From Terrabacter terrigena (GTDB taxonomy: Bacteria > Actinomycetota > Actinomycetes > Actinomycetales > Dermatophilaceae): a DNA stretch of 64,000 nt. The position numbers and the translations under genes are program-made. The notes beneath the pieces were generated by a model, which worked only from the letters and a program-made list of their open reading frames with translations, ran no database searches and was not told the origin of the DNA. Below are positions 58,599-64,000 of the stretch, one piece after another (the stretch's first letter is position 1; each line of letters opens with the position of its first letter). The stretch spans positions 186,001 to 250,000 of the forward strand of contig NZ_JBHTKH010000006.1 in the NCBI RefSeq assembly GCF_042676085.1. Reading direction: 5' to 3'.

Positions 58599-59072
58599 AT
58601 GACTGTGGATCCCCGCTCCGCCCTCGAGCAGCTGATCGCCGCGCTGGAACGACACTTCGAGGCCGCCAACGCGAGCCGGGACCCCGACCACCCGATGGTC
58701 ATGGCGGCCGCCCAGGACCTCGCCGAGGCCTTCGACGACTACGACGAGGCGCTCTACGAGGCGACCGAGGTCGCAACGCCGCTCGCCATCTACGGCGACG
58801 ACTTCGACGGACACGAGGACGAGGACGGCACCGAGGGACGCGTCTACGCCGGGCTCGACTCCGACGACTACGACGATGATGACGACGAAGACGAGGACGA
58901 CGACGACGACGAGGACGACGACGACGACCTCGACGACGAGGACGACGACATCGACGACGAGCTGGACGACGACCTCGACGACGATGACGACTACGAGGAC
59001 GATGACGACGAGGACGACGACGACGAGGACGACGACCTCGAGGTGAGCAACGGCGCGGGTGCCCGCGCCTGA
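58599..59072 (+). CDS. Small protein with very acidic Asp/Glu tail
   Basis: A 157-residue protein. The first 75 residues are helical and ordinary (ALEQLIAALERHFEAANASR, then AAQDLAEAFDDYDEALYEAT). The last 70 are almost only Asp and Glu, with runs such as DDDDDEDEDDDDDEDD, encoded by repeated GAC/GAT/GAG codons. Such proteins occur in related actinobacteria, sometimes named primosomal proteins without basis. The tail resembles DNA mimics, histone- or cation-binding regions. TACCGT box (58587-58592) 6 nt before the ATG. Function unknown. Confidence 0.75.
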   Translation: MTVDPRSALEQLIAALERHFEAANASRDPDHPMVMAAAQDLAEAFDDYDEALYEATEVATPLAIYGDDFDGHEDEDGTEGRVYAGLDSDDYDDDDDEDEDDDDDEDDDDDLDDEDDDIDDELDDDLDDDDDYEDDDDEDDDDEDDDLEVSNGAGARA

Positions 59073-59081
59073 CCGCCGACG

Positions 59082-60017
59082 CTAGGCCGACACGTCGTCG
59101 AGCGCCGCGACGATCTCCTCCGGCAGCACCAGCTCGAGGCTGGCCAGCGACGACCGCAGCTGAGTGAGGGTGCGCGCTCCGACGATCGGCGCGGCCACCC
59201 CGGGTCGGTCACGCACCCACGCCAGCGCCACCTCGCCCGGTTTGACCCCCAGTCCACGGGCAGCCATCGCCACGGCCTCGGCGACCCGGGCCGACTGCTC
59301 GCCGAGGAACCGCGAGGCGAACCCCGGGAAGTCGTCGGAGGCTGCGCGAGAACCCGACGGGATGCCGTTGCGGTACTTGCCCGTGAGCACGCCCCTGCCC
59401 AGCGGTGACCAGGGGAGCAGTCCGAACCCCAGTCCCGTCGCGGCGGGGGCGACCTCGTGCTCCGGCGTGCGGCATACGAGGGAGTACTCGATCTCGTTGG
59501 CCACCAAGGGGATTCGGGCCGCTTCGAGCAGGCTGAAGGCTCTCGCGGACTGCCAGCCGGAGTAGTTGGAGACGCCGACGTAGCGGGCCCGGCCCGAGGC
59601 CGCAGCCCACTCGAGGGCGGACAGCGTCTCGGACAGCGGCACGTCGTCGGACCACGTGTGCACGAGCCAGAGGTCGACGTGGTCGGTGCCCAGCCGTCGC
59701 AAGGACGTCTCGAGCTGGGCCATCAGCCCGCGCCTGGACACGTCGACCCGTCGCTCGCCACGGGCGCGGGAGATGCCGGCCTTCGTGCAGACGACGAGGT
59801 CGTCGCGTGGCACCGTGCCGTCGAGCAGCGCACCCAGGATGGTCTCGGCGTCGCCGCCCCCGTAGCCGTATGCCGTGTCGACGAGGTTGCCCCCGCCGTC
59901 CACGAACGCCCGCAGGTGGTCGCCGGCCTCGTGCCGGTCGACGGCGTTGCCCCAGAGCATGGTGCCCAGGGCGAGGGGGGTGACCGAGAGACCGGACGAG
60001 CCGAGACGCCTGCGCAT
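59082..60017 (-). CDS. Aldo/keto reductase
   Basis: A 311-residue aldo/keto reductase with the TIM barrel and catalytic tetrad: Asp and Tyr in VDTAYGYGGG (about residues 47-56), Lys in VVCTKAGIS, and His in LWLVHTWSDD. The NADPH-binding end is PIVGARTLTQLRSSL. A TACCGT box (60025-60030, minus strand) lies 7 nt before the ATG and supports this start over a longer frame. Divergent from an LLM oxidoreductase gene, a neighbourhood seen in other actinobacteria near uppP. Substrate unknown. Confidence 0.9.
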   Translation of the reverse strand: MRRRLGSSGLSVTPLALGTMLWGNAVDRHEAGDHLRAFVDGGGNLVDTAYGYGGGDAETILGALLDGTVPRDDLVVCTKAGISRARGERRVDVSRRGLMAQLETSLRRLGTDHVDLWLVHTWSDDVPLSETLSALEWAAASGRARYVGVSNYSGWQSARAFSLLEAARIPLVANEIEYSLVCRTPEHEVAPAATGLGFGLLPWSPLGRGVLTGKYRNGIPSGSRAASDDFPGFASRFLGEQSARVAEAVAMAARGLGVKPGEVALAWVRDRPGVAAPIVGARTLTQLRSSLASLELVLPEEIVAALDDVSA

Positions 60018-60092
60018 GTCCCGAACGGTAGTGGGCGACGCCTCACTCCCGGTGGCCGCCACGGCGCGCGCCGCCCGGATAGCCTGCGCAGC

Positions 60093-61166
60093 ATGAGGAT
60101 CGGTGTGAACCTTGGCTACTGGGGACGCGGGACGACGGGCGCCGACCAGGTGGCCGTCGCTCGGGCCGCTGACCAGCTCGGCTACGACAGCGTGTGGGTG
60201 GCGGAGGCGTACGGCTCGGACAGCCCGTCGATGCTGGCGTGGATCGGCGCGCTCACCGACCACGTCGGTCTCGGCTCGGCGGTCATGCAGATCCCCGGAC
60301 GCACGCCGGCCATGACGGCGATGACCGCGGCGACCATCGACACGATGTCGGGCGGCCGCTTCCGGCTAGGGCTCGGCGTGTCCGGACCGCAGGTGAGCGA
60401 GGGGTGGCACGGCGTGCCGTTCCGCAGCCCCCTGGGCCGTACGCGTGACTACGTCGAGATCGTGCGGGCGGCCCTGCGCCGTGACACCGTCACCCACGAG
60501 GGACCGCACTACCCGCTGCCGCTGCCGGACGGGCCGGGCAAGGCCCTCAAGCTGTCGGCGCGACCGGTGCGGCCCGACGTCCCCGTCTACCTCGCCGCTG
60601 TGGGGCCGAAGAACCTCGAGCTGACCGGCGAGATCGCCGACGGCTGGCTGGCGATCTTCTTCAGCCCCGAGCACGCCCAGGACCTGCTGGCCACGCTCGC
60701 GAAGGGCCGGCGTACGGGTGGCCACGGGACCGCCGAGGACCCCCTGTCCGGCTTCGACGTCGTCGCGACGACCCCCGTGGTGCTCGTCGACGACGTCGAG
60801 GAGGCGGCCAACCACGTGCGCGACTACTGCGCGCTCTACATCGGCGGGATGGGCTCGCGCGATCAGAACTTCTACAACCAGCTGGCCTGCCGGATGGGCT
60901 TCGAGGACGCAGCGGCGCGCATCCAGGACCTCTACCTCGCGGGCCGGCACCGCGAGGCCGCGGCCGCCGTGCCGCTCGAGTTCGTCGACGAGACGGCCCT
61001 GCTCGGGTCGCCGGCGCGAGTCGCCAAGCGCATCGGTCGGTACGAGGAGGCCGGCGTCACGACGCTGGCCGTCGCGGTCGGCGGCGGGATGAGCCGTGAG
61101 CAGGCGGTCGCCACGCTGAACGTCGTCGCCGAGGTCGCCGGTCTTCCCAGCGGACGTTCTGGATAG
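60093..61166 (+). CDS. LLM-class F420-dependent oxidoreductase
   Basis: A 357-residue luciferase-like F420-dependent enzyme. It starts MRIGVNLGYWGRGTTGAD and has YDSVWVAEAYGSDSPSMLAW, the GLGVSGPQVSEGWHG segment and VYLAAVGPKNLELTGEIADGW (cofactor-binding; in part). The ATG at 60093 is supported by a TAGCCT box (60080-60085) 7 nt upstream; the longer open frame is a shadow of the aldo/keto reductase gene. The substrate is unknown. Compared with the other LLM protein in the window (39461-40345) it is of a different subgroup. Confidence 0.9.
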   Translation: MRIGVNLGYWGRGTTGADQVAVARAADQLGYDSVWVAEAYGSDSPSMLAWIGALTDHVGLGSAVMQIPGRTPAMTAMTAATIDTMSGGRFRLGLGVSGPQVSEGWHGVPFRSPLGRTRDYVEIVRAALRRDTVTHEGPHYPLPLPDGPGKALKLSARPVRPDVPVYLAAVGPKNLELTGEIADGWLAIFFSPEHAQDLLATLAKGRRTGGHGTAEDPLSGFDVVATTPVVLVDDVEEAANHVRDYCALYIGGMGSRDQNFYNQLACRMGFEDAAARIQDLYLAGRHREAAAAVPLEFVDETALLGSPARVAKRIGRYEEAGVTTLAVAVGGGMSREQAVATLNVVAEVAGLPSGRSG

Positions 61167-61249
61167 GCTGCGACATTGTGCCCTGCGGCCGCCGGACCCG
61201 TAGGGGGCGGCCTGACCTGTCCCTCTTCGCAGAAGGTTCTCCCTGACCC

Positions 61250-62110
61250 ATGGCTGACCTCAGCTACCTCGACGCCGTCATCCTCGGCGTCGTCGAAGGC
61301 CTGACCGAGTACCTCCCCGTGTCCTCGACCGGACACCTGACGATCACGGAGCAGCTGCTCGGGCTCAAGGTCGACGACCTGGCCGTGACCGCTTACACCG
61401 CCGTCATCCAGCTCGGCGCCATCGCGGCGACGCTGCTCTACTTCTTCAGGGACATCGTCCGCTTCGCGGTGGCGTGGTTCCGCGGCCTCGGCAGCGCGGA
61501 GGCACGCAAGCACCCCGACTACGGCCTCGCGTGGGCGGTCGTCATCGGCTCGATCCCCGTCGGCATCGTCGGCTTCGCCGCGCGCGACCTCATCTCGGGC
61601 GCCCTGCGCAGCCTGTGGGTCGTCGCAGGCGCCCTCGTGCTGTGGAGCGTCGTGATGGTCGCCGCCGAGCGCATCCACGCCCGCTACGAGTCGCGAGGAG
61701 TGGTGCGTGGCGAGCACTCGGTGCGCCCGATGGACGGCCTCGTCATCGGCCTCGTCCAGTGCTTCTCGCTGATCCCCGGCGTGTCCCGGTCCGGTGCGAC
61801 GATCTCCGCCGGTCTCGCCCGAGGCATCGACCGGGTCACGGCGACGCGGCTCAGCTTCTTCCTCGCGATCCCGGCGCTCACCGCGGCAGGCCTCTTCCAG
61901 GCGGTCGAGGAGAAGGACGGCCTGTCGGCCCTCGGCATCGGCCCCGTGGTCGTCGGGCTCGTGGTTGCGTTCATCGTCGCGTACGCCTCCATCGCCTGGC
62001 TGCTCAAGTTCGTCGCGAACAACAGCCTGCTGCCGTTCGTCTGGTACCGCGTCGCGCTCGGCCTGCTGCTCGTCGTGGCCCTCGCCACGACGGTCATCGC
62101 CGCCACCTGA
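61250..62110 (+). CDS. uppP: UppP, undecaprenyl-diphosphatase
   Basis: UppP (BacA) removes a phosphate from undecaprenyl diphosphate to recycle the cell-wall lipid carrier; it also gives bacitracin resistance. The 286-residue membrane protein has about eight helices and both family motifs: GVVEGLTEYLPVSSTGHLT (about residues 10-28) with the catalytic Glu/His, and LIPGVSRSGATISAG (about residue 172). The ATG lies 83 bp after the LLM gene. It is convergent with corA and shares a hairpin terminator with it. Confidence 0.95.
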   Translation: MADLSYLDAVILGVVEGLTEYLPVSSTGHLTITEQLLGLKVDDLAVTAYTAVIQLGAIAATLLYFFRDIVRFAVAWFRGLGSAEARKHPDYGLAWAVVIGSIPVGIVGFAARDLISGALRSLWVVAGALVLWSVVMVAAERIHARYESRGVVRGEHSVRPMDGLVIGLVQCFSLIPGVSRSGATISAGLARGIDRVTATRLSFFLAIPALTAAGLFQAVEEKDGLSALGIGPVVVGLVVAFIVAYASIAWLLKFVANNSLLPFVWYRVALGLLLVVALATTVIAAT

Positions 62111-62129
62111 CGCGTTCACCACGTCGGCC

Positions 62130-62162
62130 GACGCCGTCACCCGAGTTCTGGGTGGCGGCGTC
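62130..62162. terminator. Shared terminator between uppP and corA
   Basis: GACGCCGTCACCC (62130-62142) pairs with GGGTGGCGGCGTC (62150-62162) over 13 bp with one G-U, with a 7-base loop (gagttct). It lies between the convergent stop codons of uppP and corA, so it can end transcripts from both sides. Confidence 0.75.
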
Positions 62163-62165
62163 GTG

Positions 62166-63161
62166 CTACAGCCAGCCCGAGCGTTTGAACGCGCGGTAGA
62201 GGCCCACGCACGCCACGGCCATGACCGCCAGGACGAGGAAGTAGCCGTACTGGAACTCGCCGTTGCCGACGTGGATGCTCGCGGTCAGCTCGGGCATGTG
62301 CGCGAAGTTCATGCCGTAGATGCCGGCGATCATCGTCGGCACCGCGGCGATGGCGACCCAGGCCGAGATGCGCCGCATGTCCTCGTTCTGCTTGACCGAG
62401 ACACTGGCCAGGTGGGCCGAGAGCACGTCGGTCAGCAGGCGGTCGTAGGACTCGACGTGGTCGTTGACGAGTCTCAGGTGGTCGGCGACGTCGCGGAAGA
62501 ACGGCATCATCTCCGCCGGGAGCATGCCGCCCCGCCCGCGTTCCATGAACTGCGAGAGCGTGTCGGCGAGCGGCTGGCTGGCGCGGCGGAACTCGAGCAC
62601 CTCACGCTTGAGCCGGTAGATCGTGTTCGCGTCGCCGCCCTCGTCGGAGGCGAACACCTGCTCCTCGATGCTTTCGAGGTCCTTGCGCACCTCGCGGTCG
62701 ACGACCACGTAGTTGTCGACGACGGAGTCCATCACCGCGTGGAGCACCGTCAGCGAGCCGTGGCCCAGCCGGTCGGGCTCGGTCTCGAGCCGCTGGCGCA
62801 CCCCCGCGAGCGGGTTGCCCTCGCCGTGTCGCACCGTGACGACGAACCGGTCGCCGATGAACAGCATGACCTCGCCGGTCTCGATGTCGCTCGTGGCCTC
62901 GATGTACCGCAGCGTCTTCAGCACGACGAAGACCGACGACTCGTACTTCTCGATCTTCGCCCGCTGGCGTCCGTTCACGGCGTCCTCGACGGCGAGCGGG
63001 TGCAGGTGGAGCTCCTCGTTGACGAGGGCGAACTCGTCGTCGGTGGGGTCCTTGAGACCGATCCAGAGGAAGCCGTCCTGGGTCAGGCGCAGCACGTCGA
63101 GCTCGTCGCTGAGGTCGCCGCAGCCCTGCCGCCGGCCGTTGCGGTAGATGGCCTTGTCCAC
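62166..63161 (-). CDS. corA: CorA-family magnesium/cobalt channel
   Basis: A 331-residue CorA-type divalent-cation channel. The cytosolic part (residues about 1-265) is mixed alpha/beta with a long stalk helix, followed by two C-terminal membrane helices (ISAWVAIAAVPTMIAG and YGYFLVLAVMAVACVGLY) and the selectivity motif YGMNF between them. It ends with the basic KRSGWL typical of the family. The GTG at 63161 has AGGGGAG about 5 bp upstream; other GTG codons a few residues earlier are possible. The longer frame upstream is a shadow. Confidence 0.92.
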   Translation of the reverse strand: MDKAIYRNGRRQGCGDLSDELDVLRLTQDGFLWIGLKDPTDDEFALVNEELHLHPLAVEDAVNGRQRAKIEKYESSVFVVLKTLRYIEATSDIETGEVMLFIGDRFVVTVRHGEGNPLAGVRQRLETEPDRLGHGSLTVLHAVMDSVVDNYVVVDREVRKDLESIEEQVFASDEGGDANTIYRLKREVLEFRRASQPLADTLSQFMERGRGGMLPAEMMPFFRDVADHLRLVNDHVESYDRLLTDVLSAHLASVSVKQNEDMRRISAWVAIAAVPTMIAGIYGMNFAHMPELTASIHVGNGEFQYGYFLVLAVMAVACVGLYRAFKRSGWL

Positions 63162-63273
63162 GATCACTCCCCTATGTGACCACGGCTCGCTGAAAGCGGC
63201 GGTCAGGTGGGCGACGACGCGGCCGTATGCCGGGTCGGCGGGCGGCGTGCGGACGCGGATTAGGCTGGCGGGC

Positions 63274-64000
63274 GTGCCCACCGTCATCTTCGTGCGCCAC
63301 GGGCGATCGAGCGCCAACACCTCCGGCGTGCTCGCCGGCTGGATGCCCGGCGTCTTCCTCGACGAGACCGGTGAGGCGCAGGCGGCCGCGCTCGGCCAAC
63401 GGCTGGCCTCCGCCGTGCTGCCCGTCGCCGAGGTGGTCAGCTCGCCGCTCGACCGGTGTGTGCAGACCGCCGACCTGCTGGCCGCAGCCCTGCCGGCCCG
63501 CGTCGCCCGCAGCGTGCACGACGGCTTCGGCGAGTGCCGCTACGGGGCCTGGACGGGGCGTCCGATCTCCGAGCTGGCCCGCGAGGAGCTCTGGAAGGTC
63601 GTGCAGGACCGGCCGAGCGAGGCGCGCTTCCCGGACTCGGCGGCATACCCGGCCGAGTCGATGGTCGAGATGCAGGAGCGGGCGCTGCGCGCGGTCCGCG
63701 AGACCGACGCCCGCATCCTCGAGACGCACGGCAAGGACGCCGTCTGGGTGGCCGTCTCCCACGGCGACGTCATCAAGTCGATCCTGTCGCACGCCACGGG
63801 CGCGCACCTCGACGACTTCCAGCGGATCAACGTCGACCCGGCCTCGGTGAGCGTCGTGCGCTACACCAGCCGCAAGCCGTTCGTCCTGCGGCTCAACGAC
63901 GTCGGCGGAGACCTCGCGGGGCTCCGGCCGCCCGAGAAGCCGGCGGCCGAGGAGGGCGACGCGGTCGTGGGCGGGGGCGCGGGTGCGCCCGACGCCGTCG
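63274..64000 (+). CDS. Histidine phosphatase (MSMEG_4193-type), 3' end beyond window
   Basis: A phosphoglycerate-mutase-fold phosphatase with the phospho-His motif FVRHGRSSANTSG near residue 7, the Arg in SSPLDRCVQTADLL, GFGECRYGAWTGRP with the catalytic Glu, and a second His in VAVSHGDVIKS (about residue 165). The frame is open to the last base (242 codons), so the end is missing. The GTG at 63274 has a TAGGCT box (63261-63266) 7 nt upstream. In other actinobacteria this gene sits between uppP and DUF3090/mshC genes, so the mycothiol ligase mshC may lie downstream outside the window (inference). Confidence 0.88.
   Translation, partial: MPTVIFVRHGRSSANTSGVLAGWMPGVFLDETGEAQAAALGQRLASAVLPVAEVVSSPLDRCVQTADLLAAALPARVARSVHDGFGECRYGAWTGRPISELAREELWKVVQDRPSEARFPDSAAYPAESMVEMQERALRAVRETDARILETHGKDAVWVAVSHGDVIKSILSHATGAHLDDFQRINVDPASVSVVRYTSRKPFVLRLNDVGGDLAGLRPPEKPAAEEGDAVVGGGAGAPDAV

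Noticed and set aside
58860..59045. GAC/GAT-rich repeats considered as a possible CRISPR or tandem array
   Set aside because: They are in frame with the acidic tail of a protein, have no fixed period and no spacers.
1..64000. Insertion sequences, CRISPR arrays, rRNA genes
   Set aside because: No transposase-like frames with terminal repeats, no regular repeat-spacer pattern and no rRNA signature were seen.

Overview
The window is 64 kb of very GC-rich DNA (roughly 70% or more by eye), densely coding, with many GTG starts and NNC/NNG codon choice. Together with an SUF system using SufU, F420-type LLM and deazaflavin oxidoreductases, an actinobacterial VLRF1 release factor, DUF3099, DUF5703 and a two-gene glgC/glgA glycogen module, this points to a Gram-positive actinobacterium. 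Gene content (cyanophycin genes, LL-DAP-type FemX cluster, UppP next to an MSMEG_4193-type phosphatase) suggests Micrococcales, plausibly an Intrasporangiaceae/Tetrasphaera-like genome; that placement is inference.

Layout. 1-4115: end of the SUF iron-sulfur operon (sufD, sufC, sufS, sufU, sufT), followed by the VLRF1-type release factor. 4747-8799: WYL regulator coupled to a zinc metallopeptidase, a secreted protein of unknown function and a GNAT enzyme. 8860-11922: an operon of FemX-like ligase, alanine-racemase-like protein and patatin-like protein (cell wall). 11960-21681: GH63-like hydrolase, divergent HxlR regulator/MFS pump, ABC-F protein, small zinc ribbon, enoyl-CoA hydratase, ABC exporter. 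21767-27658: a stress/accessory stretch with SURF1, a frameshifted GAF-ANTAR gene, a deazaflavin reductase, a truncated contractile tail-sheath fragment, HAD, DUF72 and hemerythrin genes. 27764-31055: moaA, two small conserved genes, then fabG-fabI. 31128-38632: cyanophycin region, with a Mur-ligase/TPR protein convergent to serB-cphB-cphA. 38714-42906: ZIP transporter, LLM oxidoreductase, and divergent glgC/glgA. 43248-50898: PIG-L deacetylase, conserved unknowns, ABC ATPase, NfeD/SPFH pair, TauE-like exporter, SpoU methyltransferase, DUF3037/HipA-like pair. 50903-54573: MFS, two MarR regulators and an esterase-luciferase-domain fusion. 54574-55758: a gene-poor, hairpin-rich stretch ending in tRNA-Leu(GAG). 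55911-64000: M20 peptidase, DUF5703, lipoprotein, acidic protein, aldo/keto reductase, LLM oxidoreductase, uppP, corA and the start of a histidine phosphatase.

How it works together. The clearest pathway units are SUF Fe-S assembly, cyanophycin synthesis/degradation (with serB in the same operon), glycogen synthesis, and the last part of type II fatty-acid elongation. Two carbon/nitrogen reserve polymers (glycogen and cyanophycin) are therefore encoded within 11 kb.

Three window-wide signals stand out. First, an octamer, GTATGCCG/CGGCATAC, occurs about 30 times and often forces rare codons. Second, nearly 30 genes have a TANNNT box 6-8 nt before the start codon, the layout of leaderless transcripts. 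Third, a partial copy of the tRNA-Leu 3' end lies 1.07 kb downstream of the tRNA, enclosing a hairpin-rich stretch with no convincing gene, which looks like a relic integration site. I saw no CRISPR array, rRNA gene or intact insertion sequence.
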